64,000 nucleotides of DNA from Manduca sexta (Eukaryota > Arthropoda > Insecta > Lepidoptera > Sphingidae). The translations under genes and the position numbers were made by a program. Positions 34,853 to 47,313 of the stretch are shown here, one piece after another. How positions within the stretch are numbered: position 1 is the stretch's first letter; every line of letters starts with the position of its first letter. Below the pieces are notes generated by a model. It saw nothing but the letters and a program-made list of their open reading frames with translations. It did no database searches and was not told where the DNA came from. The stretch is from contig NC_051142.1 in NCBI RefSeq assembly GCF_014839805.1, positions 18,260,589 through 18,324,588 of the forward strand. The letters run 5' to 3'.

Positions 34853-35118
34853 TTTTTATTATTGTTTTGAATAACGAGACGAGCTTGCTGTTTGTCTGAT
34901 GATAAGCGATACGACCGCACATAAACAGTAGAAACACCATCCAACACCTTGAATCACAAAGCATTGTTTGATATTCCACTGCGGTCGCCATGTTAAGACA
35001 TAAAATGTTTAGTCTTATTATGTCCGGTAGTTACACTGGCTACAATGTCCTTCAAACCGGAACACAACAGTAACTACACGCTGTTGCTTGGCGGTCGAAA
35101 TATACATGACTGCTAGAG
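34853..35118 (+). repeat. Dispersed repeat family D
   Basis: 'gataagcgatacgaccgc', 'aaacagtagaaacaccatcc', 'tacactggctacaatgtcct' and 'aaaccggaacacaacag'. Close to full length compared with the copy at 57417. Confidence 0.75.
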
Positions 35119-37302
35119 TATCGTATTCTTCTCGTAAAATATTTAACGTCGAATTAAGTAATTATCAAAAGAAAGTTATTTTGAGTGACGCAAAAATCAA
35201 AAATTAAATATCTCTGTTTGAGACAGGTCTGTAATAGGTGCAGAACATTAGACATCAATATATTCATTCTCCATCACTAATATGTTAAAAATCTTGTTTT
35301 CCTAGTAAAGTTCTTACATCACATTTAATTATATAAAAATGAAACGAGTTATAATTAAGAAATATTATTATATGTAACAGGGTTAACATCTTGTGAAACT
35401 GCAGGTCAATTTTTGAAATAATTTTTAAAACAATACATCTTATTGACACGTTACGTTTGCCGTAAATTGAGTTTTTTTGTAATTAAACAAGTTTTAACAT
35501 GACTTGGATCGACTTATTTAACTAATAATTAAACATCAGCATTACAAAGCAGAGTTTTCTGTCAAAGACAATTAGAGAGGTGCAACCATATATTAAACTA
35601 ACTAGTTAAAACCGAGTACAGACTTAAGAATATAAAGCCAGGTTTACAAAGCTGATTAACGCACAATTTATATAATATAACTTCAATAACTTTATTATCT
35701 TGGGTTCCGTTCCCAGGTTCTATTTTCGCATCTAGATTTATTCAATCAGTTTAAGCTGGATATATATATTATGATCCATTTGCCGATAGGTTTAATATAT
35801 GTCCCACTACTGAGCATACCCTCCTTTATTACAGAGAGAGTTTAGATTAGTCCACTACGCTGGCCAAATGCTGAGCGTGGGTTGGCAGACTTGACAATTA
35901 TGTTCAAAACTATTATGGAGAATTAAAAATCATGCAGTTTTCGTCACGGCGTCAAAAAAAACAAAACAAATTAATTACAAATAAATTATAAGCTTTGTTG
36001 CTCTAAACACGCTTACTGCTTTAGTAAAGAAATCATTACAATAATCTGTCTTGTTATTTAAACACAAACCCACCGGCCACGTTAGCACTGAACCTTGAAT
36101 TTTTGGAGTCAGTTAATAAGTTACAAAACTCGGCCTTTGATTGTTAGCTGTTTTTGGCAAACTCATTTTTTTAGGAATTTGGAAGGTAAACGAGCTGACA
36201 GCTCACCTGGTGGTGGATGTATTACGAAGTCGCAAAGCCGCCTAAGACCCTGATTCCCGATCCTATAGATCATTTTGACAAATGATAACAATATCGTTTC
36301 ATTGTCATTGGCCGAGAGTCTAACACGTGAGACTGGTCTCTCGACCAATCACAGACGTCACCACAAACGACACGATTCTTCGTGTTATAAATATGCCAAG
36401 TTATAGGGAGGCAAGGGATGATCTTAAAGTTGCTAGATTTATCTAATCCAAGGAGGTTACTAGAACTATTACAGTATTTACGTGAAGTTAACAGTACATT
36501 CGTAATGGCGGATGCGTTGACCCAGTTCCCCGATGGCCGTTGCGTCATTATTCGAGAGTTCGTGTAATTAACTTAGAAATGTGTCCTTCAGAATTAATAT
36601 TTGGGCGATAGATGTATCACATTAATCATTGTATTCGTAAAGTTATTGCTAATTAATAGTTCGCGTCAAGACAGAAGGAAAATCTAGCAAGGATTCTAGT
36701 GCACCTGAGAATTCTTTAAAATATGGCGTAGAATAAATCAATAAGTTGGCCGCTAGATGTTAAAATGATCTCCATCGGCAATAAACCCAACCAATGGAAT
36801 AATTGATGCGCAGTCGACCTCAAAGAAAAAAGAATAAGTTTAGGGAAGGGATGTGTTTAGGCCTCTGTAATCTACAAACTCGTTAGACCAGCGTAGGAAA
36901 CAGAAAATCTAATCTTTCAATTGTAAAGTAAGAGAGTTCAATGCAAAGTTATGAATGTCAATGGATGTATAAAAATACTAGGGTATTGCATTCACACATA
37001 GATATCATCATCTGATTTTGACAGCCTCCGTGACGCACATATCGATGAATTAGATGTGAAACGAGAAGCTCCAAGGTCGATTCTCACAAGACAAATATTT
37101 GTATTGTGTATGTTGTAGAGTGAAAGTCGCTGTAGTTTGACATTCACGACTCTGAGATCTGATACATGTAGTACAGTGTTAGAAATTACTTCAAGTTACA
37201 CATCGACGGTTGAAAGGCTAATTGTCTTAACCGACATTTTTTCGACACTAAGTTTCATACATATTTAAAATCAGCACTTTTTTTATGTTTTTTTAATAAT
37301 AA
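35119..37302. other. Non-coding stretch with SINE B fragment
   Basis: Apart from an inverted, degraded SINE B piece at about 35789-35955 ('gtcccactactgagcatacc'), I see no gene or repeat. ORFs at 36163-36548 (minus) are short, overlap each other and have no splice context. Confidence 0.5.
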
Positions 37303-37622
37303 TAATATCAGCCCTGTAATATATACTGTCCCACTGTTCGGCATGGGCCTACTCTACTACTGAGAGGGAATAGGCCTTAGTCCACCACGCTGGCCTAGTG
37401 CATGTTGGTAGACTTCACACACTTTCGAAAATTCCTAATAGAGAATTTCTTAGGTATGCAGGATTCCTCACGATGTTTTCCCTCGCCGTTAAAGCAAGCG
37501 ATAATTCACAAAGAATACACACATAATTTTTTAGAAAAGTCAGAGGAGTGTGCCCTTGGGATTTGAACCTGCGGACATTCGTCTTGGCAGTCCTTTCCAC
37601 AACCAACTAGGCTATCGCCGCG
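37303..37622 (-). mobile_element. SINE family B, full length
   Basis: Inverted, about 90% like the copy at 27339 across its full length, including both box elements and the tail. Confidence 0.88.
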
Positions 37623-39287
37623 ATTTATTTTTGTTTTTTTAACCTAACTAAAATTTTTGGTAATTTGGTACTAATTGCGTCCGAATTACATTTCTTAAAT
37701 TTAATAGCCTCAATTCGGAGTTTCGCTTCACATAACCCCAAAAATTGCATCAAAATCCATTCAGTTATCGTAATTAATCAACAACCATACCATAGATTTA
37801 TAGTAGATACTTAGTAAAAACTTGACGACGTTAGCACAAAGTGAGACCAAGACCACGCACCGGTACCGTCACCCACTTCGATAAAAATCTACATGCTGAC
37901 ACTTGTACGAGTACTGTCACTTGCCGGCAAGCCCAGTGCTCACTAGCATACCGACTGACTAATGTAAGACTGTTTATACAAATCAATTATGTCGAGTAAT
38001 CGCTTCGAGATAAGCACCTGCCATATACAGTAGGAACTTGTAGGTAATGCATTGATCATTGTGTTGCGAAATATTTAATGCTGTTGAGTTTGCAGTTACA
38101 CCCACGTTTTAGTCCGTTCTTGGAACGAAAGCGGTCCTAACGGTCAGCCAAGTTACTGCAGTTCTGTCGGGCGTAATATTAATGAAATAGTTTGCATAGT
38201 TGTTAATTCCTCGTTCCCTGATCCCTACTCCTTCCCTTTAAGATCGGCAGCGCATCCATGATTACTGTTTGTTTTGTGTATCGAACTTCGCAGCCAACAC
38301 CAGGGGAAACCTGTGAATGAGATACTGGAATCCCCCGGCTTAGCGACTGCAGGGCCCTGGAGGAAAGTTGGGAGGCGATATCTGGGGAAGGAAGTGTGGG
38401 GAAAGAAGAAGGTACCCTCTTAGGATGGGAAGAGGGGAGAAGGTCAGGAAGGTTGTGTGTCTAGGGCCGCGACCAATGTCCCCTCGTGCATGGGCCTACA
38501 TTGGGTGTGGAGAAAGAGCGCACAAGATGATTACTGTCGCATGAATGTTGGCGCTGGATATAACTTAAGTTCAGTCAATCCCTTGCTCGTTTGTGTACGT
38601 GACCGCCAGTTTCCGGGCACAATATCCAAATATCGCAATTATATTGTGCATTTTTCGATTGAAAACATACGTGCGTTTCTCGGAAATCTCGCCTCGTAAT
38701 GAAACGAAAATATCGCTGCAATAGATCCACTAACTCTGACTGCACTCAATAGCCCGAATAAAGGCGTAAGCCACGTTATTATGTATATCAACAGATACAT
38801 TAAAATTAATTATGGATCAAGTAAATAAAGTGCATCATGACCCAGCGTTGACACGTTAATCCTATCGCTCCGTTATTAAAGGCCCAGTTTAAAATCAATT
38901 ACCACCGAAACTAAGCCAAGGTTTCAAAATATCACGACTATATTTAGACATTCTAGATATTGTCCTAGAGGCTGTTTATTACGGCCGAAAACAAAGCCGA
39001 AATCGAATTTTAAGTATGCTGTGTACCACAACGCTTTCTATTGTTGAGATTGAGTTGAAGATAAATACAATCCCTTGACGATCACGATGTTTACTAAAGT
39101 TCAAATAAAGATCAATTGTTAAAATAGAACTAATGCATGATGGCGATAAGGGAACTAATGAAAATGGTAACGTAAAATGCTGTAACTATAACTACACAGG
39201 GAGGTACAATGTGATGTTTGTATAGCATAAACTGTACAGCCGTGGTTTTCGGTTAGGAGGGAAACAGAAAATAATTAACATATAGTC
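37623..39287. other. Non-coding stretch
   Basis: Presumed intron or intergenic DNA. A purine-rich patch on plus at 38340-38455 (runs such as GGGGAAAGAAGAAGG) is the only visible bias. Confidence 0.5.
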
Positions 39288-39530
39288 ACTGACGTATATT
39301 CTATAGACACGAACGTCCATATAAACTATTTGTTCAAAGTCTCAACTAAAATGGCAGTCGAAACGACACTTATAACCTATTTATTCACTTGAACAACAAA
39401 TATTTTTTACTTATTTGACCAATATTTTTTAGTCACATCCTGGTTTACACTTAGACTCGAGTTTTTATATTATGGGCGCCAGTTCGTACATAACTACATA
39501 CTGTCAATATTGAAATCATACTAAAGTCAG
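39288..39530 (-). repeat. Dispersed repeat family G, copy 2 (inverted)
   Basis: Inverse of the copy at 13722: 'cgtatattctatagacacga', 'tccatataaactatttgttc' and 'gactcgagtttttatattat'. Confidence 0.6.
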
Positions 39531-41252
39531 GTGTACGGAGTGCAGTACGGTTGAGTCAAACACAATGAGTGTACGGAACGCCAGACCTAGTACATGTATA
39601 TCGATGCCTATAGTATTCAAATCGAAAAAATGTTAATTTATAAATACCAAATAAATTTTAAGGCATATGCATCGCACGCATCGAATACATTCCGCTAGCA
39701 GTATTCCCGTCGCATGATGTCATTGGTAAAACTCTTACCATATCGGCCACAACTCCAATCACGGACATCTGTTTTGAATCAACTTAAGATAGGAATTTTC
39801 GAGACAAAATTCAATTTGAATGTATCACTAAATATATTTATATAAACGCAAAAGAGTAAAATAAAAACGATACGAACATCAACAAGTCTATTTCAAATTC
39901 GATCTTATTTTCGTGCACTTGCGCCGAAACCGAAACTGATCGAATTCGAATCTTCGTCCGGACTCTATTTCTAGACCCTCTCATTGGCTGACACATCGTT
40001 AACTCAATCGCATAATCTAAGGTCTCCTGGACCGTGAACTCCTTATCTAGAATAAATAAGATCAAAGTCATTTATTATGACGATGTTGTATTTCCTTATT
40101 TATAAATACATAGAATGTACTCAGATGCATTCTAATCTATTCTCTATTTATCAACCATACTTCTCCCGCAGCTGGGCACGCATTTCTACTTTTTAGTGTA
40201 TGGACTATGGTCCACACGATGATTTAATGAACGTTAATATAAATCATAATAATATACAAAGAAATCTAGTATGCAGGTTTCTAACAATGGTTTCCTCCGC
40301 TAGCGAGCGTTAATAATAATGAATAACCACAAAACTTCTAAAAGTCAAATGTGTCTACGTTCTTCGGTATTAAAACCAATACGATACCCTTATTTCAAAA
40401 TTACTTGCTGATTCAAAAAATATGGGGTGACACCACATTTAAACTACGCACTGCGCATCGCTCCTCTCGAGTTATTCAAAGTCTCAAAACCGCGTCGTGC
40501 ACACTGCTCTGCGGAAACAAAGCCATGGCTACAGGTTAATCAGCTGACTCGCAATGGACACGTACATAAGCGAAAACCCACTTTTTAAGGAATTCCTTGT
40601 TGAGGGGCCATTAATTTTACCCGCCTTAGATAATCATAAGTATACGTAATTGCGGTTGTTACGTATTAACACAATGGATTAATCATTACGCCATATACAA
40701 ATCAAAGTAAAAAATACGCATCAATTCATATTTCGAATATTGATATAAGTAAGACCAGCGTTAACTCGCTATCTCTTTCCTGCATGCACCATAATAACCG
40801 GTGACGTCATAATACTATACTCCTTTTCTATTATTTTACACTTACCCCATTCATAAAATTTCATACACAAGACTGATTATATTTTATTATTTCGCGAATT
40901 TAGATAATTCTTTTGGATTAGATTTCGTAAGATTAAAAGCAAGACAATAAGTCAACCTGTAAAATCAACTATAGGCAATTAGTGTGTAAATGTTTGTTTA
41001 CAATTCTGTTACGTCTAGTAAATAAACCTCTCCAGAGTTACGCTACGTCATCACATGACACATAACGGCTCCAACAGATGTTTTCTCAATATAAGTGAAG
41101 GAAGTAGTTATTATTGGAACGTGGTTATTTTTAAACTAACCTATATGCGGGTATGTTGATACAAAACATGCGGCTCGCCGACGCGCTTTGAACGTTAAAA
41201 ATAGATGTTTAGATGTTTGGAATATTAAAGTTCATTGCTTTCTAGATTTGCG
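39531..41252. other. Non-coding stretch
   Basis: A minus-strand ORF (40071-39838) has an acceptor-like TTTATTCTAG near its start but only weak donors, so I do not call it an exon. An inverted trace of repeat F (TGACGTCAT) lies near 40800. Confidence 0.4.
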
Positions 41253-41440
41253 ATATTTATATCCGCCTCTGTAACAACCATCGTACACAAAATGTAAAAT
41301 CCCGTCATAGTCGCCCTCAAAAGTGTGTCGCATATATCCGATTTGTACAAGCCGGCACAATTGTGTTGACTGACGAGGGTAATCTCTTGTTAGTTGACAT
41401 TCTACATTGACGCCGCTGCATTTCGTCAGATGCAGAAACT
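41253..41440 (+). repeat. Dispersed repeat family C, diverged
   Basis: 'tatttatatccgcctctg', 'aaaagtgtgtcgca', 'aagccggcacaattgtgttg'. Ends 20 bp before M2. Confidence 0.65.
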
Positions 41441-41460
41441 AAAAGTTGTATAATGATTTC

Positions 41461-41621
41461 TTATATTTACGCGAATGTGAGACAAGAATTAAAACTATTT
41501 GTTGGTTTTTTGCGGACTCATTCCGCCCCGTGACCACGAAAGCTGCAAAGTTTTCGAAACGTCGGAAGAAAATTACAATATATAAAACCGCAATAAAACA
41601 CGTAAAATAGTTTTATTACTA
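41461..41621. mobile_element. Palindromic MITE-like family M, copy M2
   Basis: Inverted ends AAAACTATTT...AAATAGTTTT and the core TTTTCGAAACGTCGGAAGAA. It shares the leading TAATGATTTCTTAT with M1. Confidence 0.7.
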
Positions 41622-42562
41622 ATAGTTGTATGTTAATATGTGAGCATTAAAGTTTCAGAACTCGTGGCAATGTATTAGATCTACACGGCTACACACTTTT
41701 TAAGGAAGTAGAAACATAAGCGATAGCTGGTTCAACGAGGATGTTGCACGAGGAAAACTTGCAAATCGCATCGTTGTAGAACGTAATAAAATATGAATTA
41801 AGATTACCATAATCTACACTAATGGATCACTTGTTCTGGAAGGGGTAGTCAGAGAAAAGAGAACTTATTATAACAAGGATAAAAAAATGTGAAATGTGAA
41901 TAATAAGATCCACAATCGCCTACACATATTGTAATTCCAGATTAATTAATCCACTTCGAAGGATGAAGTCGCCAAACTGAACTCGAAATAGAACCTACAA
42001 CTTCACTAATTCTTCCACACAATTCAGGCTAATAAACCAGTTCACAAACCCACTTGTATAACGTAGTACGAAATGACAACACGCGTGCTTCTCACCACCA
42101 CAATGGTTAGGTCACCGCTCACCACGCGCCGGCTTTATCTTCAAGTTTATTATCATTGTATAATATGAATCATGGTCTGAATTTTGCAATAACGGGCCAT
42201 TGCTATTGTTTATGATAGAAGTGAAATGAGGTGGAGTCATTATATTAAGTCTTTTTTTATTATTATAAAGCCGTTCGTATGATGGTAAGCGTCACTAAAA
42301 ATGCGGCACCATTTGAACTTTGAATTGCTAAACCCTGCACGGCTCTGTACTGTTTGATACCCTAAAATATTCCAGATTTAATGGTCCTATCATGCCCAGT
42401 AATGTATTTACATGGAGTGTCATTAAAACCTGAACAAAATAGTTCTAGAATAATTGTGTTTGTCGGTAAAGTGACATTGTTTGGATAAGCACCTAAAGGA
42501 ACACTCTCATGCGAGAGCGAGCAACTAGCTAATCAAATAAACATAGCTAAAAATGTAAGCTT

Positions 42563-42655
42563 AAGATTTTATTGCGATTTTATATTAAAATGTTCTTCCG
42601 ACGTTTCGAAGACTGCAGCTTTCGTTGTCACGGGCGGACTGAGGTGTTGGTCGTC
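42563..42655 (-). repeat. Family M fragment M3
   Basis: Inverted core CTTCCGACGTTTCGAAGACT with one side of the element only. Confidence 0.65.
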
Positions 42656-42720
42656 AGAGAAATCAGTTACAATATCTACCTATAATTTACATTTTTTTTA
42701 TCAATTTCTAACATACGTGT

Positions 42721-42914
42721 AAGCATTGTAGCCAGTATAACTACTGGACATAATAAAACTTAACATTTCATGTCCGAGAATGGCGAACGCAGTGGAATAC
42801 CAAACAATACTTTATATTCAAGGTGTTGGATGGTGTTTCTACTGTTTATGGGCGGTCATATCGCTTACCATCAGGCGAACGGCAAGCTCGTCTCCTCATT
42901 CAAAGCAATAAAAA
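42721..42914 (-). repeat. Dispersed repeat family D (inverted, partial)
   Basis: 'cattgtagccagtataacta', 'ggtgttggatggtgtttcta' and 'cgcttaccatcaggcgaacg'. Confidence 0.75.
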
Positions 42915-43227
42915 AAACATTAAAAATCATTAAAGCTATAAATGATTTATTAATAACATGAACAAATAAACGCAGTTAAACCATCGCGTGTTAGACAGTG
43001 AAAGTAACCTCCAGTTACCGGAAAAAATTAACGTTTTTACAATAACTTTCGTACGAAGCGGAACCGATTGAAAGGCAATCAATGACTCTATATTCTTGCG
43101 TGAACATTTGTTTTATACAATCGGATGACGGGATAATACGTCTCGACGAGATAATCACAAACTACATTACGCTCGTCACCCTGAGATATTAGCTATAATC
43201 TTTATGAATATTACAAAAATAATAGCA

Positions 43228-43341
43228 GTTCACACCCTATCACATTATGGCACGGAATAAACATGGCGGAAACTGGATGCATCTGTTGCACCTCTGTCTA
43301 CCCCTTCAGGAATAAAATACGTAAGTGTGTGTGTATGCAAA
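43228..43341 (+). repeat. SINE family A, 3' half
   Basis: 'caccctatcacattatgg', 'ttgcacctctgtctacccc', 'aggaataaaatacg' and a GT tail. Confidence 0.7.
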
Positions 43342-44117
43342 GTAGTCCTCCAAATATTAAATGTCCTCCGCCCACAAACATACATTATACAAGAATCATG
43401 GTACGTTAAGACCACTCTTTTTAAGGAAATAGTCACATATTTTTTTATTTTGAAGGGGATCAAAAACTATGAGCTATTTCCCGTTGATCTAAAATCATGA
43501 AATTACACAACAAGAAATTTCTTACAGCACTTTTTAAATAACAAATCTGAATGAAAAACGTAAACATGTACTTAATAACAAAAAAAAAAGGAATTACAAC
43601 CCGAACTGTGCCGATCCCATTCATGATTCCACTAAATATATTTTTACAATACATTTCCTGTCACTCTTCAAAAATTTGAGCATAAGATATGCTTACCACG
43701 AGGAAAGAGACCTGTTACTCTCGTATTATTTTATAAAAAACCAATCAGGTTTCAACATGTTTAATTGGACATAATATTATTCAACAGAACGTTTATGCGT
43801 TTCTTGACTCTGATTGGACTTTTTGCGTAAAAAAACATTTGTGATTTTGAAATTAATACGTTAAGATATTTACGGAGTTACTAAGCAATTATATTAGTGG
43901 TAGTGGCATGTCGGAGTTTTATCTAAAGTCAATTATAAATATTCAGTTTCTTCTGTACCACCAATAGGCTTTACCGAGGTAAGGTTAATGACAGTTTCGA
44001 TGTGTCCATACTGTTGGTAACATTGCTAAAGACCTAAATGTCTAAAACTTTCTTAATTGTAATCTTTAAAAAATAGGCTATTTAAGTATGTTTTATTTAA
44101 TGCATTTTTAATATGTA

Positions 44118-44400
44118 ACAGAAATTAGTACAAAAAAGAAATCCTGTGAAAACATCATTAAAATTCGATAAGAAATGAGGCAGTAGTTAATTTCAAATAT
44201 TGCTACGTGCAGGAGTGGGCGTAAGGATATCGCTCCATCCCTTTCTCTCACACCCATCGTAATTCCCGCTGACGTCACATGCAAGTATTGCGTCCCTGTT
44301 CTGTTTTTTAACACTCACCCCTACTACCTAATTTCAATGCCTTATAACTAGTGGATTTTTCACCACGTTTTAATGATTGCTTCTGTTTTAGAATTTATAC
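44118..44400 (-). repeat. Dispersed repeat family F (inverted)
   Basis: Inverse of 6180-6425, with TGACGTCA intact at about 44271-44278, 'tatcgctccatccctttctc' and flanking AT-rich blocks. Confidence 0.6.
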
Positions 44401-44447
44401 GACGTACAAATTTTGTAAAAGTTATAAATTAAAATAAGTCAGAAACC

Positions 44448-44530
44448 TTATCTCTCGTCAGTCGACATTCTATTGGACCCCACTCCGCTTACAATCGGTT
44501 GCAACAGGGTCACTTGGCCGTATATAAAAA
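44448..44530 (+). repeat. Dispersed repeat family C, 3' fragment
   Basis: 'ctcgtcagtcgacattctat', 'ggaccccactccgctt'. Confidence 0.7.
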
Positions 44531-44875
44531 AAAGTTTCTTGAATCTACAATAGAGTTTTGTTATTATTTATAAAATTTGTGTTTGTGTAGGTATTAATTG
44601 TAACTTAATAAAGAAATTCCATTTATAATCAAGTGACATAGTTTTTAATACTATTTTCCTTATAATTTGTCAGAAAAATCTTTAGTACCTATAAAATATG
44701 GCTTATATTTTTTTCCTTATTCAACTGCGACACTAGATCGATAGTCTCAGAGCGACAAAACTAATGTATTTCACTAGCTAACAGGTTCTTGGGAATTTAG
44801 AAATTGGATCATCATAAATTTTGATATATAATTTTGCTTACTTATAATCTCACACCTATTATCTTTTATCTAGTA

Positions 44876-44985
44876 GTAGACAGAGGCGCAACTGGGGCAT
44901 CCATTTTCCGCCTTATGTATTCCATCCCATGATGTGATAGGGGCAAGCCTATCTCTGTATCGGGCACAAAATCCAGACTCCGGCC
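44876..44985 (-). repeat. SINE family A fragment cut by a MITE
   Basis: Inverted tail and body up to 'ccagactccggcc', where the family would continue 'gggctgatactg'. It stops exactly at the TAA beside the MITE at 44989. Confidence 0.7.
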
Positions 44986-44988
44986 TAA

Positions 44989-45276
44989 GGGGCCAAGGTT
45001 CAAGTATTACGTAATGCAATTTTTTAAGATTTTTAAGCCCCCCCCCCCCCCATGTAACGCGCGGTAACGTTTTTCTGTATGCCATCCCCCCTCCAAAAGT
45101 TATGTAACTCTAAATTGTAAATTTTTTCTAATATTCACAATTATTTTACGCAAAATATTGGAAAGTCGCTAAAATACCTTTGTTATTGTTTTAAAATAAA
45201 AAAAAAATAATATTACATAACGCATCGTAACGTTTTACAAGACTAAAATTGCGTTACATAATACTTGAAAGGCCCC
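44989..45276. mobile_element. MITE with GGGGCC ends and TAA duplication
   Basis: Left end GGGGCCAAGGTTCAAGTATT, right end the inverse of GGGGCCTTTCAAGTATTA. The inverted repeats run about 36-40 bp. TAA flanks both sides (44986-44988, 45277-45279), as expected for PIF/Harbinger-type transposition. The interior has a poly-C run and further 'acgtaac' and 'gttatgtaa' motifs; no ORF. Confidence 0.75.
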
Positions 45277-45980
45277 TAATAAGTAAAAAAAAAACAATAG
45301 TACTTAATCCCTTTCAGCATTATTCCCGATAAAAAATAACCTACAAATACTTAAAGATACATTTCCACGCACTCACAAACAATTTACATACTTTCGCTAT
45401 TATTACTAGGAATACACACTAATCGTTTAACTTGCATCCTATACTAGTTCAACAAGGCAACAAACCGGTATGTTCAAGGTGAAACTAATCAAACGCTGAT
45501 AAACCCCAACGTATAAAATTTTATAACCAACTGGATAGTACAGTACGGCCGTTTGATCATGGCCCGAGTGAAGTTCAGAGAACATCCAACCGGGCAAGAC
45601 GTAGCGGCCGTTGTGTACCTGACGAGAGGTAATCGTCTTTAATTAGTGAAGGCTGTATTTGGACCCTACGACTTTCCATCAGGTATTAGAAAAATATAAA
45701 TAACTTATATGGTGTAAAGCCCACCATAAAAGCGAGTCTTGTTCCGGGGTCGACAGTATATCTAGCAAGGCCCGCGTTATGGAGGCCGTCGAGACGCATT
45801 ATGTTTGTCAATATAACAGAATACATTGTACAGACTATCGTATGTTTTTTATAACGCACTAGCTGATCCGACAGACGTTGTCCTGTCTTAAGTCTTAACT
45901 ATGTATGCACGCGCGCATTCTGTCGACCGCTGACAGTTATTTCAAACAACGGACAGTTATGTTAAATTAATATTGTTATA

Positions 45981-47097
45981 GTCCATTGAAAAGTTACATT
46001 TGGGGTTGCGTTTTTTAGAGGACGCAATTTTATTTTTTTGAAGTGTAGGGGGGGTCAGTCTAAAGCTAAAACCAAGTTTGTGGGGTCGCCACCCTTGTCC
46101 CACGGCCGACATCTTGAAAATAGGGGTTGAAATGGTTTTTACGATGTATCTCTTAAACTATTTATCTGACAAAAAATATATAATTTTTTTTGTTGCAAAT
46201 TAAATTCTCAACAACTTTGGTCTAGTAACTTTTGTCGTAGAACTATAAATAAAAAAGATATAAGCGAAAATGTTAAGAAATTCAATGTTAAGCAATATCC
46301 ATTGCAACGTCATCAGAACGTGTGTTTATAAGGTTCATAATACTTTTTGTACTCTCATTAATACCTAAATACCCAAGGGACCATTAGGGAACAAAAGAAC
46401 ATCTGCCTGCTATTATTATTATTATTTCTAACCTCTCTTATTGTAAGAATAGCTGATAATATTGTGTTGAAGTTGTCGTAAGTAAGTTTTTTATTAGCAT
46501 TTTAACTTTTAAAAGTCTTTTAAAAGTCAAAATGCTCATAAAAAAAAGTAGTTTTCACTAAAGTTAAAATCGTGTCTAAAATCATTCGAAATCGTCTTCA
46601 CAATTAGAAACAGAATAAAATACATCCGCACGTACAGAAATATGTAGCACAACTAAAAGATATAAGTTGAACGACAACTTCAACACAATATTATCAGCTA
46701 TTCTTACAATATGAGAGGTTAGAAATAATAATAATAATAGCAGGCAGATGTTCTTTTGTTCCCTAATGGTCCCTTGGGTATTTGGGTATTAATGAGAGTA
46801 CAAAAAGTATTATGAACCTTATAAACACACGTTCTGATGACGTTGCAATGGATATTGCTTAACATTGAATTTCTTAACATTTTCGCTTATAACTTTTTTA
46901 TTTATAGTTCTACGACAAAAGTTACTAGACCAAAGTTGTAGAGAATTTAATTCAAGATGGCGGCCGTGGGACAAGGGTGGCGACCCCACAAACTTGGTTT
47001 TAGCTTTACACTGACCCCCCCTACACTTCAAAAAAATAAAATTGCGTCCTCTAAAAAACGCAAGGTAAGGCCTAAAAAATGTAACATTTCAATGGAC
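45981..47097. mobile_element. Long palindromic non-autonomous element, copy 1
   Basis: 1117 bp, flanked by TA on both sides. Left arm 45981-46478, right arm 46672-47097, loop about 190 bp. It begins GTCCATTGAAAAGTTACATT and ends with the inverse of GTCCATTGAAATGTTACATT. The arms hold a shared block with 'ggggtcgccacccttgtccc'. The right arm lacks about 75-90 bp present in copy 2, joined at a short CAAG match. No transposase ORF. Confidence 0.9.
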
Positions 47098-47242
47098 TAT
47101 TAAGTTTTCTAACTATCCGCGCAATTTTTCGAAGTTTTTCTTTCATAAGAACCTTCTTCAGACAATAACAAACACAACAAAAAAAATAGTGAAATCAGTC
47201 CAGCGGTTCACGCGTGATGGCGTGACCAAGGAAAATAGGGAT

Positions 47243-47244
<2 letters not shown>

Positions 47245-47312
<68 letters not shown>
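47245..47312. repeat. (TA)n microsatellite
   Basis: About 34 uninterrupted TA units, at the tail of the repeat ending here. Length is likely polymorphic. Confidence 0.95.

Positions 47313-47313
<1 letters not shown>

Larger units (their letters stand above)
45859..47312 (+). repeat. Older dispersed repeat with (TA)n tail, interrupted
   Basis: 5' part 45859-45980 ('actagctgatccgacagacg', 'cattctgtcgaccgctgaca') and 3' part 47098-47244 ('agtccagcggttcacgcgtg') followed by the (TA)n run. The palindromic element 45981-47097 sits between them. The layout and microsatellite tail resemble the 3' end of a non-LTR retrotransposon, but I see no reverse transcriptase. Confidence 0.5.

Noticed and set aside
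39838..40071. Possible upstream exon of the DENN gene
   Set aside because: There is an acceptor-like TTTATTCTAG and an open frame, but only weak donors (CAA|GTGCAC) and no way to confirm phase with exon 29926-30318.
46819..47031. ORFs inside the palindromic elements (also 61614-61841)
   Set aside because: They read through inverted-repeat arms in different frames in the two copies and do not match each other as proteins.
47245..47312. (TA)n tract as a regulatory or satellite array
   Set aside because: A simple microsatellite tail of a dispersed repeat.
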